The position numbers were made by a program, and so were the translations under genes. From NCBI GenBank assembly GCA_019454045.1, contig SKCR01001886.1, forward strand, positions 62,001 through 126,000: 64,000 nt of DNA. The letters are read 5' to 3'. The notes under the pieces are model-generated. The model searched no databases. It had not been told where the DNA came from and saw only the letters and a program-made list of their open reading frames with translations. Shown one piece after another: positions 32,443 to 42,802 of this stretch (its first letter is position 1; each line of letters opens with the position of its first letter). Origin of the DNA: Zanthoxylum bungeanum (lineage: Eukaryota > Streptophyta > Magnoliopsida > Sapindales > Rutaceae).

Positions 32443-34047
32443 TCAAGGGAGTGAAAAGACATTGAGCTTGCTGCGAAGATAATGAAATGAGGAATAGGGA
32501 AGTGCCTTGGTTAAAATATCTGCTGTTTGATCTTCACTAGGAACAAAAGAGACTGTGATGGACTTGTCAGCGACCTTGTCACGAATGAAGTGAACATCTA
32601 ATTCAATGTGTTTAGTCTTCGCATGATAGACTGGGTTGCTAGCAAGAGCAATGGCACCTTGATTATCACACCACAGAGTAGGAGGAGAGATAAGTTGAAG
32701 GTTGAGTTCAGTGAGTAAGGACTTAATCCACAGAACCTCAGCAGTGGCAAGAGCTAGAGCTCTGTATTCAGATTCGGTGCTGGACCTGGAAATGATACCT
32801 TGCTTCTTAGAGGACCAAGAAACCAAATTTGGACCAAGAAAAGCAGCATAACCAGCAACAGACCTTCTATCATCTCTGTCACAAGCCCAATCAGCATCAC
32901 TAAAGCATTGAAGATGCATACTACTGGTGGAGTAAAATTGGAGGCCATAATGAGATGTACCATGTAAGTATCGAAGCAACCTTTTACAAGCTTGCCAATG
33001 AATATCAGTAGGACAAGACAGAAACTGTGATAGCTTGTTAACAGAGAACGCTATCTCTGGGCGAGTTAAAGTGACATATTGAAGAGCGCCAACAATGCTT
33101 CTATAGGAAGTAAGATCAGAAATAGGAGAACCATCTGACTTAGTAAGAGGATGGCCTGCTGCCATAGGTGTGGCACAAGGACTGGAATGAAGCATATCAT
33201 GCTTAGCCAAAATATCTGCTATATACTTGGATTGAGAAAGATGCAAACCATCAACATTTTTGTTCACTTCAATACCTAGGAAGTAATGAAGTTCTCCCAG
33301 ATCTTTAAGAGCAAAAGTATTATGGAGGGCTGTGATGGTATGTTGAATCAATGAAGGATTTGAGCTAGTAACAATAATATCATCAACATAGACCAGAAGC
33401 AGAATTAAGTGACCATGTTCCCATTTGTAGAACAAAGAAGTATCAGACTTTGCATTGAGGAAATGCCACTGATGAGTAAGAACAGTTTTGAGTTTATCAA
33501 ACCAAGCCCTTGGTGCTTGCTTTAGACCATAGAGAGCCTTGTGGAGACGACAGACATGATCAGGCCTTGAAGTATCTACAAATCCTTCTGGTTGCTGCAT
33601 ATAAACTTCTTCAGTGAGAACTCCATTGAGAAATGCATTATTGACATCAACCTGTCGAATAGACCACTTATGCATAACAGCAATGCTTAGAACAATCCGT
33701 ATAGTGGAAGCCTTAACAACTGGGCTGAAGGTTTCTGTGTAGTCATAGCCATAGGTTTGATGAAAACCTTTTGCCACCAAACGAGCTTTGTATCGTGAGA
33801 TGGAGCCATCTGAGTTGCGTTTAATCTTAAACACCCATTTGTTCCCAATAATTTTGACAGGAGAAGAAGGCTTAACCAAAGTCCAGGTATTATTGGATTG
33901 TAGAGCTGAAAATTCATCTTTCATGGCCTGATGCCATTTGGGATCTGACAAGGCTACTGAAACCTTGGTAGGTTCAACAGGAGAAGACAAAAAAGCTGTC
34001 ATATAGGTTTTAGGTTTAAAAATTCCCAGTTTGGATCTAGTTACCAT
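32443..34047 (-). CDS. pol: CopB reverse transcriptase and RNase H
   Basis: A 534-codon frame. RT: WHQAMKDEFSALQSNNTW, YKARLVAKGFHQTYG, VDVNNAFLNG, ALYGLKQAPRAWF and the catalytic box LLVYVDDIIVT. RNase H: CFSDADWACDRDDRRSVAGY, SRSSTESEYRALA, LWCDNQGAIALA and HTKHIELD-type end (AKTKHIELDVHFIRDK). The frame ends shortly before the PPT, as expected. The first Met (34047) is internal to the polyprotein. Upstream the same frame continues open to about 34240, where a frameshift separates it from integrase. All catalytic acidic residues are present. Product: cDNA synthesis and RNA-primer removal for the element. Confidence 0.9.
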   Translation of the reverse strand: MVTRSKLGIFKPKTYMTAFLSSPVEPTKVSVALSDPKWHQAMKDEFSALQSNNTWTLVKPSSPVKIIGNKWVFKIKRNSDGSISRYKARLVAKGFHQTYGYDYTETFSPVVKASTIRIVLSIAVMHKWSIRQVDVNNAFLNGVLTEEVYMQQPEGFVDTSRPDHVCRLHKALYGLKQAPRAWFDKLKTVLTHQWHFLNAKSDTSLFYKWEHGHLILLLVYVDDIIVTSSNPSLIQHTITALHNTFALKDLGELHYFLGIEVNKNVDGLHLSQSKYIADILAKHDMLHSSPCATPMAAGHPLTKSDGSPISDLTSYRSIVGALQYVTLTRPEIAFSVNKLSQFLSCPTDIHWQACKRLLRYLHGTSHYGLQFYSTSSMHLQCFSDADWACDRDDRRSVAGYAAFLGPNLVSWSSKKQGIISRSSTESEYRALALATAEVLWIKSLLTELNLQLISPPTLWCDNQGAIALASNPVYHAKTKHIELDVHFIRDKVADKSITVSFVPSEDQTADILTKALPYSSFHYLRSKLNVFSLP

Positions 34048-34244
34048 TGGATGGCCTGATGGTGGTTGTAAAGGCAGAGTATGATTAGATATATGGGAAG
34101 GACCAGGTTCTGAATTGGCAGAGACAGGACTAGTAGAGGAAGAAGTGGAATTTTGAGAATTATTGGGATGGGAAGTATCAGAGGCAGAAAGACCATGTGG
34201 ATCATCTGGAACCTGAGGAAGTGAATACTGCTGCTGAGGAATTG

Positions 34245-35258
34245 CTAGAGGAATTGGTTGAAGAAGGCAGTGTGTGTTTCTAATGAGACATCTGATGAAG
34301 GAGGAGAATTATGATCATCAGAGTGAGTGGTTGAAGAAGACACAGAAGAGAAATCTTTCCCAGGAGCATAAGGAAAGCTGGTTTCATCAAAAATCACATG
34401 ATTAGAAACATAGACCCTTCCGGAGGAGTGGAGACATTTGTATCCCTTATGATGAGAACTGTAACCTATGAAAATACATCTAAAACTTCGGAACTCCAGT
34501 TTATGTTTATGATATGGTCTGAGATAAGGAAAGCAAGAGCACCCAAAAATTCTGAGAAATGAGTAATCAGGTGGAACATTGAATAATTTTTGATAGGGAG
34601 AGATATTATTAAGGACAGTTGTGGGTTGTCTGTTGATAAGGTATACTGCAGAATGAAAAGCATTCCACCAGAAGATCAGAGGAAGATTAGCTTGTGCAAG
34701 AAGTGTCAAGCCAACATCAACTATATGTCTATGCTTCCTTTCTATCCTACCATTTTGGTGATGAATGTGAGGACAAGGATGTCTAAAATGAATTCCATTG
34801 GTAGCAAGATAATCACTGAGGGACCTGAACTCTCCTCCCCAATCAGTTTGTAAAGTTTTGATTTTAAGACTGAGATGATTTTCAATGAAAGTCTTAAACT
34901 GAACAAAAATAGGAAAAGCATCTGACTTGGATGTAAGTGGAAATATCCAAGTAAACCTGCTAAAATCATCAAGAATAGACAGATAATACTTGTACCCTTG
35001 AGTGGAACATACATGAGAAGGACCCCAAAGATCAGCATAAAGTAATTCTAAGGGTTGAATACTTTTTGTCTCAACAGAATCAAAATGAAGTAAATGACTT
35101 TTGCCTATTTGACATGCATTGCAAAAGTTCAAATGTGACAGTTTATTTATATCACAAGGAATGTTACAAAGTTTGAGTACATTCCTGAGTGTGTGAATAG
35201 GTGGATGACCAAGTCTCTTGTGGAGAACTGAGAGGTCAGTACCTTTGTTACCTTTTTC
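34245..35258 (-). CDS. pol: CopB integrase with GAG-pre-integrase segment
   Basis: It begins after a frameshift near 35255 with the zinc-binding region (LHKRLGHPPIHTLRNV, then CNACQIGKSH). The catalytic core has the D,D-35-E triad: LYADLWGPS, LQTDWGGEF and HQNGRIERKHRH. KLFNVPPDYSFLRIFGC and FIGYSSHHKGYKCLH follow, typical of copia integrase C-termini. It ends at 34245 by a frameshift before RT. All triad residues are present. Role: insertion of element cDNA in the nucleus. Confidence 0.9.
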   Translation of the reverse strand, partial: EKGNKGTDLSVLHKRLGHPPIHTLRNVLKLCNIPCDINKLSHLNFCNACQIGKSHLLHFDSVETKSIQPLELLYADLWGPSHVCSTQGYKYYLSILDDFSRFTWIFPLTSKSDAFPIFVQFKTFIENHLSLKIKTLQTDWGGEFRSLSDYLATNGIHFRHPCPHIHHQNGRIERKHRHIVDVGLTLLAQANLPLIFWWNAFHSAVYLINRQPTTVLNNISPYQKLFNVPPDYSFLRIFGCSCFPYLRPYHKHKLEFRSFRCIFIGYSSHHKGYKCLHSSGRVYVSNHVIFDETSFPYAPGKDFSSVSSSTTHSDDHNSPPSSDVSLETHTAFFNQFL

Positions 35259-36510
35259 ATACTAAAGCATCACATTGAATATTAGGCAAACAGGAAACTA
35301 AGAAATTTGTTTTGACTGAAGAATACACTGAATCATCAGAGTGAGACAGCTGAGAAAACATAGAGATAGGAGTAGATGGTTGAGATGAGTTATAGGAGCA
35401 GATGAGATTGTTTTGAGATGGAATTTGAACTTTGTAGAGACCTTCCTTAGCAATTCCTTTAAGCAGAGTGGTCCCCGTATTCCTGGCCTTTACAAGACAA
35501 CATTTGTCATGAAACTCAATAAAAACATTATTATCAGCCAATAATTTTGAAATACTAAGCAGATTTTTGGTTATGGATGGGACAAAGAGAACATGTTTCA
35601 ACAATAAGGAGTTAGGTAGGTGTGTAGGTAGTGAAACAGATCCAATTTGGTCAATTTTCAGTCCTAAACCATTACCTATATGCAGCTTATCAGGTCCATT
35701 GTAGAGCAAAGCATCAGAAAGTATACCTGAATCATTAGTAACATGATTTGTAGCTCCACTGTCAATATACCAGGCTGGATCTTCAATCATTTCTGGAGCT
35801 GAGGCAAGTTGAGCAGTCTTAGGGCTCTGAACGGCATACTCATTTGGCATGACTGGACCAGTATATACCATATTGCCTTGATATCCACTGCCTTGATAAC
35901 CATAGCCTCTGCTAGGTCCTCCTGAAAAACCTCTCCCAAAACCTGTGTAGTTGTAGTTTTGAGGAGAAGTATTTCCAGGATTTCCATGTGGTCTATATCC
36001 TCCATTATTATAGCCTCCGTTATTTCCTCTAAATTGTTTAGGTACAAAGCCCTGATTAAACCTATTCCTGCACTTATAAGCTCCATGACCAGGAATGAAA
36101 CAAATCTGGCACACAAGACTACCATCAACAATGTTCTTTCCTTTGTCAAAACTTCCTCCATGGCTATATCCTCCACTATATCCAGGCCTATTTCCATTAT
36201 ATCCACCTCCACCTCCTTTGTTGTAAGCATTATTCTTACCAAAATTCTGATTCCTTTGAGCAACATTGGCAGACAGATGATGTTGAACTTCATTACTGAG
36301 TTTACCTACAACTTGCTCAATCCTACATTCATGACTAACTAGTAGCGCATACAATTCTTCTAAGTTCATGGTCTCAGCTCTTGCTAGCACATTAGTTACT
36401 AAAGACTCATATTTTGTATCTGAATTCAGGCCAGTAAGTATACACAAAATCAGATCATCATTTGATATAGGTTTTCCAGCAACAGCTAAACTATCGGCTA
36501 AATTCTTCAT
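35257..36510 (-). CDS. gag-pol: CopB gag C-terminal part and protease
   Basis: The 417-codon frame continues capsid sequence (LADSLAVAGKPISNDDLI, LVTNVLARAETMNLEEL). It then has a Gly/Asn/Tyr-rich nucleocapsid with one CCHC knuckle (CQICFIPGHGAYKC). The aspartic protease has its active site in WYIDSGATNHVT, about residue 255. It stops at 35257 through a one-base shift just before the pre-integrase motif. Role: particle assembly, RNA binding and polyprotein cleavage. Confidence 0.9.
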   Translation of the reverse strand: MKNLADSLAVAGKPISNDDLILCILTGLNSDTKYESLVTNVLARAETMNLEELYALLVSHECRIEQVVGKLSNEVQHHLSANVAQRNQNFGKNNAYNKGGGGGYNGNRPGYSGGYSHGGSFDKGKNIVDGSLVCQICFIPGHGAYKCRNRFNQGFVPKQFRGNNGGYNNGGYRPHGNPGNTSPQNYNYTGFGRGFSGGPSRGYGYQGSGYQGNMVYTGPVMPNEYAVQSPKTAQLASAPEMIEDPAWYIDSGATNHVTNDSGILSDALLYNGPDKLHIGNGLGLKIDQIGSVSLPTHLPNSLLLKHVLFVPSITKNLLSISKLLADNNVFIEFHDKCCLVKARNTGTTLLKGIAKEGLYKVQIPSQNNLICSYNSSQPSTPISMFSQLSHSDDSVYSSVKTNFLVSCLPNIQCDALV

Positions 36511-36533
36511 CTTTGTAAAGTAGTCACTGATAC

Positions 36534-36963
36534 TTAACGAACTTTCTTAACAGTTTGCAATTGCATCTTAATAGGCATTACTCTAGCTTGAGATTGAGAG
36601 ATAAACATGTTATTCAAACTTTGCCACAAATCAAAAGAGGTTGAACAATGAATTACCGAAGACAAGATATTCTCATGCATGGAGGATAGCAACCAACTGA
36701 GAAGAAGCTGATCAGTTTTGATCCAATTATCAAAGCTTGGATTCTCAGATCTATTCAGTGTGTCTCCAGATCCAGTGCTAGATCCTTCTTCAGCCAAAAC
36801 AGAGAATCGTTCTGGACACTTTTTCTCCATTAATGAAGCCTTCCAAGCCATTGCCTCTAATTGAGGTAAGGACTTGCGTTCGCCAAACAATAAAATTGTT
36901 GCGACCAAGCTTGACAGGTGTTACAAAGCTGAAACTTGTGTTAATGTTCATATTTGTCATGAA
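36534..36963 (-). pseudogene. gag: CopB gag N-terminus, frameshifted
   Basis: It starts near 36963-36948 (MTNMNINTSF) and reads LGRNNFIVWRTQVLTSIRGN, the usual copia gag start. It shifts frame in the GAGAAAAAGTG homopolymer near 36822, continues CPERFSVLAEEG and LLLSWLLSSMHENILSSV, and shifts again near 36525 in AAGAAAGTTCG. Both shifts are single-base changes at A-runs, so they may be sequencing errors. Confidence 0.85.
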
Positions 36964-36977
36964 TGGCTCTGATACCA

Positions 36978-37307
36978 TGAAAGAAACTCTGTAGTTTCTG
37001 TTTGGGAAGAGAGAAAGTGAAAGAGAGTTGTTGGAAGCTAGAGAAGAATACTGAGCAAGCTTTATTATTTTGTGTTTGTTAAAAGATACAAAATTACATC
37101 ATACAAAGTTTATAACCGAATCTACTATTTATACTAAAAATCTGCCTGCTATAACTAACACACTTTTAACCTTAACAAACTACTAACAAGAATAACAAAC
37201 TTGCTGAGTCATTGATCCATGTGAACCATTTTCTGTCCAATCACAAAACAGAGATTTTGTCCACGTCAGCAGCATACTGAGATGCTGCTCTGCTTAATAC
37301 TCTAACA
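36978..37307 (-). mobile_element. CopB 5' LTR (330 bp)
   Basis: Almost identical to 32099-32429. It is followed on the minus strand by the PBS TGGTATCAGAGCC with no gap. Confidence 0.95.
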
Positions 37308-38679
37308 CTCTGACTCTAAAAAACGACAAACTCAGTTCGCACAAAGGACCTTCATTTCAGCCTCAACTCACGCACAAATGGCTTCAAACTTCACGGATCA
37401 ACCATCAAATAACCCAAATACCCTTCTCAGCAGCAGACCATCAGCTCAGCCCTCCAACCATACGTCCCATACACATAAATCCCTCACAAAACCAGCCCTC
37501 TTCATCCCCTAAAGCCACGCAAATCATAACCCTAAAACAGCCCCCATGCATGCGTGATAGCGCACCCAATAAACCCTAACCTCTCATGCATAAACGGATG
37601 CACAGCAATGATAAACCCTTAGCTATTTCACACGCAAATAACAGCCCCTCTGACCGCCAAGATACCCTGAAACAGTGGCCAAATAACCACCCAAAAATCA
37701 ACCCAGAAACTGCCCTGGAACCGTGAGAAAAATCATCCTGAAACCATGAGTGAAAATCACATGTGAAAATAGCAAAAACAGCGGAAACAGCGGACCGGTA
37801 AAAACAGCAAAAACAGCGGAAATAATGGACCAGTCAAAACAGTAGAAACATCGAACCGGTGAAAACAGTCGAAACGACATCCCTTCCGGCACCGTGGAAC
37901 GCACTCCCGGAAAGCGACTTAAAAGGTAAGACCTGAGGGCACCCTTTTATTTATTATCCTTTATTTTTTAGTTATTTTATTACTTTATTTCGCATGAGTA
38001 TTGTGAATTGGTGCATGATGTGATTTCCGGGTGAACGGAACATGTGTCTCTCTTGTGGTATATCGGATGGAAACCCGGACGTAAATTCCGTAGCCGAATC
38101 CGAATGGACGGTATTGCGGTTTGCACTCGGGATACAATGTCACGTATCACTTGAGAGACACACGTATTTCGTTTCATCCAAAGTTTGTATTTGAGCATGT
38201 TATAGTCTTTAGGTTATTCGTTTATTATTTAAAGCATGGTTTAATTTAGTTTGTTATTTATTTGTTAAAGCATATTTAGGTTGTTTCTTATGCATGTTAT
38301 TAGTTTATGATGTGTTTGGATAATGATTTATACATGTTGATTTAATGGTTCAATATGCTCATTGTGTTACATTGCGTGAAGTTATTTGGATGAAAGCATG
38401 TTAGATCTAAGTACCCTTGAGCATGATTATTGAGTAGACTTGGTTAAATTATTGCACAAATCCGTTCATTACAAGTGGCATAAGTAAGGGACCATTCCGA
38501 ACCCAACGGTTTGAGGTCTTCCCTTGCGAGGGGTGAGTGCGGCCTTAAATCTTTTTTTCCCGGTTCACACCGGGTGGCGACTCCATTTTATTTCTCCGGT
38601 TTCGTCCCTCGCGGGCTATTCCGTACTCCCGACCGGGCCGCGAGCCCGGAACAGCGTCGTCCATTTTCTGTGTCCTACA

Positions 38680-40642
38680 GTCTGGCGACTCCACTGGGGA
38701 TAGAGAATCGGCCCCGAAATAATGTCTTGTAATGTTTGTGATTTGTGTTTTAATTAATCATGTCTACCGTGGGTTTAAGGAGTTTAATCAAAGGCATTAT
38801 TAAGGCTAGGTGATAGTTTGGTGTCTTCCTTCACTCACTACCTTTCTATAAGGAAAAGCTGTGAAGACACCTAGATAATCATTCACCCGTAGCTTATTGT
38901 GATAGACTAATTTGGAGGACTCGTTGTTTATTCCTGTCACCAAGCAAGCGATAAGAGCCTAAGGGCTTGGGTACTTAAGATAGCCTCGCTCCACCCTCCC
39001 TCTGGGGAATCTACAATGGGAAATCCATTTGACAGTTAGTCACATACCATAACTCGTTGGCACGTACCGTAAGGTATAAAAAAGGTGCTTTCACTTGGTC
39101 GTTTGAACCCTTGAGTGGGGAGTCCTAGTTGTGGGCAATCCTTCGTCAGCGAGAGCCTTTGTTTACATTCTTTTAAACCTACATGTGAACCTTAATTGTA
39201 TGACCCTTATAAATTATTTATGCTTGTGTTTAAGACCATCATCATTTGGATTCAATTGAACCTTTTGTCAAGAGATATGAACTTGTTGGGCCATTTAAAC
39301 TGGAGCGAGTTCGTGTCCTTTGACAATTGGGTCAAAAGTTTCTAAAATGTCAATGGGCCATTTTGTATTTGGGCCTCTTATCATTTGAAGTTGTTTAGCC
39401 ATGTATCGCAAAAGTGTAAATTTGTTGGGCCTTTTCAACTGGGACAAGTTTGCACCGCGCAATAATGTGATTGAATACTTTAAAAATGATGATAGGCCAA
39501 CTTATATATGTATTTTCCGCATCACACGCATCTCAAGCATTTCATGCATACACGCATCATGTTAACCCTTTTGTGTCTTAAAAGCCATCATAGATTCATG
39601 TTGGGTTAGGAAAGCAGAGAGACTCGTCAAGAGACCGTCAGTCAACATGAGCAAATTAGCAAGCGAGAGATCCCGCCTGGATCAATTAGAGATTAAAGTA
39701 ACTAAAATTATTGAGATGTTGCAAGTCCTAACTAATGTTGTGGCCAGTCTGACCGTACACGGTATAGCCGATAACAGAAAGTTTTACAATCAGAATAGAA
39801 AGACCATCGGGGAATCCTCGGAAGAAGTAAGCAGAAAAGACAGTATAGTCATTCAGCAATGGGAAACAGGGCAGCGAGACTATCAGATCTAAAAGAGAAT
39901 GAGTTCACCGAGCCGATCAATGTTGACAGACTGAAGCTGTATTTAGTCTGAGGGAGAGAAGACTGAGCAGTCACCAAGAGAATTGGCGGAAGACTTAACC
40001 CAATGGGATATGAAATTCATCCATGCATTCATGCATACACGTAACGTACTTGCAATTCTTGTGTTTGTTCTATGTTTGCAGGTTTCAAACAGAAGAGAAG
40101 AACCGACATGAGGAACACATGACGCCGAGGAGCACAATGATGGCCTCACCCATCAAGAACAGAGAGTATCTCTACACATGTATGTGTATACGTTACATGC
40201 ACACGTCTTTATTCTATTGTTTTGTGTTTGCAGGTTTCAAAGAAGAAAAAAAAAAGAGAAAAAGAAAGCAGCAAAGATCAAAATGTGGCAGAAGCACTGA
40301 GGATGACATTGAAGACACATTGACAGATGGATTTCGATCATGTCTAGCTGAAGATGATGAATTCAGTGCTAACAGAGAGGCAACCCAAACACTTTGTTAC
40401 GATTTCTATTTTCATGTTTTGTGTATACATGTCGTAGAATTTTTATTTTGTGTGTTATTTTGGTAGGTAAAAGCGAAGACATGGCATTTTAAGACAGAGG
40501 GGATGATGCTTGGCAATCACGAAGATGAGAGCTAATTCATTAGTGGTGGCAGAGTAAAAGAAGAATTCATGAGACGCATCCTAATGAACTTATGCCAAGC
40601 AAGAGGCGTATTGAGTACACAATTCCTTTGCTTTAATTATTG
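38680..40642 (+). mobile_element. Ogr internal region 2, truncated
   Basis: A nearly exact copy of 25225-27184: PBS at 38683, the coiled-coil frame at 39647-39892 and the splice-acceptor-like blocks. It stops at TTTAATTATTGC (40642) and passes straight into LTR sequence ATGTGTTCTCTC. LOG, both tandem repeats, the PPT and the first three quarters of LTR C were removed by one deletion with at most one base of overlap. Confidence 0.9.
39647..39892 (+). CDS. Second copy of coiled-coil ORF
   Basis: 81 codons, same as 26188-26433 with one E-to-K change in VTKIIEML. Duplicated with the tandem. Confidence 0.45.
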   Translation: MSKLASERSRLDQLEIKVTKIIEMLQVLTNVVASLTVHGIADNRKFYNQNRKTIGESSEEVSRKDSIVIQQWETGQRDYQI

Positions 40643-41282
40643 CATGTGTTCTCTCTTGTGGTATATCGGATGGAAACCCGGACGTAAATTCCGTAGTCGA
40701 ATCCGAATGGACGGTATTGCGGTTTGCACTCGGGATACAATGCCACGTATCACTTGAGAGACACACGTATTTCGTTTCATCCAAAGTTTGTATTTGAGCA
40801 TGTTATAGTCTTTAGGTTATTCGTTTATTATTTAAAGCATGGTTTAATTTAGTTTGTTATTTATTTGTTAAAGCATATTTAGGTTGTTTCTTATGCATGT
40901 TATTAGTTTATGATGTGTTTGGATAATGATTTATACATGTTGATTTAATGGTTCAATATGCTCATTGTGTTACATTGCGTGAAGTTATTTGGATGAAAGC
41001 ATGTTAGATCTAAGTACCCTTGAGCATGATTATTGAGTAGACTTGGTTAAATTATTGCACAAATCCGTTCATTACAAGTGGCATAAGTAAGGGACCATTC
41101 CGAACCCAACGGTTTGAGGTCTTCCCTTGCGAGGGGTGAGTGCGGCCTTAAATCTTTTTTTCCCGGTTCACACCGGGTGGCGACTCCATTTTATTTCTCC
41201 GGTTTTGTCCCTCGCGGGCTATTCCGTACTCCCGACCGGGCCGCGAGCCCGGAACAACGTCGTCCATTTTCTGTGTCCTACA
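40643..41282 (+). mobile_element. Ogr LTR C, 3' 640 bp only
   Basis: It equals LTR A from about 24584 to 25224 with few substitutions and ends TCTGTGTCCTACA. It is directly followed by Ath1 RT sequence and the GATGT copy of the target duplication. Confidence 0.9.
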
Positions 41283-41940
41283 GATGTCAATATGATTTTA
41301 CCCCGAGTATCCGTTCAAAAAATAATATAACTGATGTCGCGCCCGTCTTTCCAACATCTGATCAATGAATGGCAGCGGAAAATGGTCTTTCCTTGTTGTT
41401 TTTTTAAGCTTTCGGTAGTCCATGCATACTCTCCATCCAGTCACAGATCTTGTTGGAATCAGCTCATTCTTTTCATTTGTGACTACAATTATTACTCCTT
41501 TCTTCGGTACACACTGCATATGACTCACCCAAGTGCTGTCTGAGATAGGGTTAATGATGCCAGCATCCAACCATTTGATGATTTCTTTCTTCATGACCTC
41601 CTTCATGATTGGATTTAGTATTCGTTGATGCTCCACTGTGGGTTTGTACTCATCGTTCATCAGAATCTTGTGCATGCAAAATGATGGACTAATGCCTCGA
41701 ATGTCTGCTATAGTCCAGCCAATGGCTTTCTTGTGTTCTCATAACACTCTCAGCAACTTTTCTTCCTGCTCCAATGTTAGCGAAGAAGAAATAATAACAT
41801 GTAATTCAGAAGAGTTTCCAAGGAATGCATACCTGAGATGGCTTGGCAGTAGCTTTAGCTCCAACTGTGGTGGTTCTTCAATTGAGGGCTTGATTTTCTC
41901 CTTCTTTAGTAGTTCCAGACTTTCAACTAGTGGTGTCAAT
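41283..41940 (-). pseudogene. pol: Ath1 reverse transcriptase, N-terminal piece
   Basis: The minus strand starts PSIEEPPQLELKLLPSHLRY, then HPLMKEV-like linker, LNPIMKEVMKKEIIKWLDAG, GIINPISDSTWVS, VTGWRVCMDYRKL, and DHFPLPFIDQMLERRA up to FLNGYSG at the Ogr insertion. A frameshift near 41740 and a TAA just after the GYSG codons disable it. The rest is at 22243-22457. Strong match to the Athila lineage. Confidence 0.9.
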
Positions 41941-42120
41941 TTGTAGCCAAGAGTGGTCTCTCGAGTATGATCGGCACGTCTTCATCTTCCTCCATATCAA
42001 GGACAATAAAATCTGCTGGCAAAATGAATTTGTCAACTTTGACCAGTACATCTTCAATTACACCTCTCAAAAATACGAGCGTTTTATCAGCAAGTTGCAG
42101 AGAGACTGATGTGGGCATTA
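41936..42120 (-). pseudogene. pol: Ath1 aspartic protease piece
   Basis: The minus frame reads PTSVSLQLADKTLVFLRGVI, then VLVKVDKFILPADFIVLDME and VPIILERPLLATN, the conserved C-terminal half of the Athila protease region. Ath2 has the same at 51246-51569. The GT-2 fragment abuts it on the right. Confidence 0.85.
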
Positions 42121-42802
42121 TTTTTTCCTGAAAATGGTTCTTTTGATGATTTCTTTCTTCATGACCTCCTTCATCGTTCTTGGATCTGCTACTACAACCA
42201 GTGCCGCTTCCCACATCAACAGCAGCCACCACCACGACTACAAACACTCCTATTGCAATCAGCTTTTCTTCTAACAGTTCTTTTCTTCTCCAGAAACTGA
42301 CAACGACGACATGGACTTTGAAGGACAGCCATCGAACACCGCTGGTACCAGCCGCAAACGGAAAAGACAATCGTCTAGTAGCACTCATAGGATGATGGAA
42401 TTCTTTGAGGGTCTAATGAAACAGGTAATGCAAAAGCAGGAGGCCATGCATCAAAGGTTCTTAGAGGTGATTGAGAAGAGAGAAAAAGACAGGATGATAA
42501 GAGAAGAGGCTTGGAAGAGGCAAGAGACAGCTAGATTGGCTCGTGAACACGAGCTTATGGCACAAGATCGGGCCATTTCTGCTTCCAGGGATGCTGCCAT
42601 CATTAATTTTCTTCAGAAAATTACTGGTCAGACCGTACAATTGCCTCCTGCCGCCCCACCTCCAGCATCTCCACCACAACCACAAGCAGCGCCTCAACCT
42701 GTGGTAGTAACACCAGCAATCGTTGTATCTGCCTCTGTCCCAGTCCTTGTCCCTGTCCCCACAACTACGCAGCCTGATAGCTCACAGAATCTTGTGCATA
42801 CT
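42121..42802 (+). pseudogene. Captured GT-2-like trihelix transcription factor fragment
   Basis: On the plus strand, opposite to Ath1, an exon-like segment encodes the central part of a plant GT-2/GTL1-type trihelix factor. It has a Thr/Ser-rich stretch (PVPLPTSTAATTTTT), SPETDNDDMDFEGQPS, a nuclear-localisation-like RKRKRQ and the long central helix MMEFFEGLMKQVMQKQEAM...LEVIEKREKDRM. REEAWKRQETARLAREHEL and ISASRDAAIINFLQKITGQT follow, then a Pro/Gln-rich linker. Neither DNA-binding trihelix domain is included, and a one-base shift near 42280 separates the Thr-rich part. Its left edge (42121-42174) is a patchwork: TTTTCCTGAAAATG, then a 33-bp copy of RT sequence from 41574-41606. The equivalent site in Ath2 (near 51530) is empty. 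It is absent from Ath1's parent, so it is a capture or repair-filler event. Confidence 0.85.

Larger units (their letters stand above)
32099..37307 (-). mobile_element. CopB: young Ty1/copia element (RE1-like), complete
   Basis: 5.2 kb with LTRs 32099-32429 and 36978-37307, flanked by CTCTG (32094-32098 and 37308-37312). The LTRs differ by one single-base indel only. The PBS (36965-36977) reads TGGTATCAGAGCC on the minus strand and the PPT (32430-32440) reads TTGAGGGGGGA. The order gag, protease, integrase, RT, RNase H is Ty1/copia. All domains keep their catalytic residues but four single-base frameshifts interrupt the polyprotein. Confidence 0.95.
30714..38679 (+). mobile_element. Ogr LTR B, interrupted by CopB
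   Basis: The two parts 30714-32098 and 37313-38679 together (about 2.75 kb) match LTR A nearly base for base. It serves as 3' LTR of the first unit and 5' LTR of the second: PPT on its left, PBS (38683-38700) on its right. Confidence 0.9.
22458..41282 (+). mobile_element. Ogr: Ogre-like non-autonomous LTR tandem (LTR-int-LTR-int-LTR)
   Basis: The outer ends are TGTAGGCATTGC and TGTGTCCTACA (perfect TGTAGG/CCTACA). The flanks are GATGG (22453-22457) and GATGT (41283-41287), a target duplication with one mismatch, inside Ath1 RT. Three LTRs in one orientation are separated by two internal regions: LTR A 22458-25224, internal 1 25225-30713, LTR B 30714-38679 (holding CopB), internal 2 38680-40642 (truncated), LTR C 40643-41282 (truncated at its start). 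The PBS is Ogre/Tat type. No pol domain is found, so it must move with enzymes made elsewhere. The two internal copies are nearly identical (one residue changed in each of the two conserved frames), so the tandem is recent. Confidence 0.85.
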
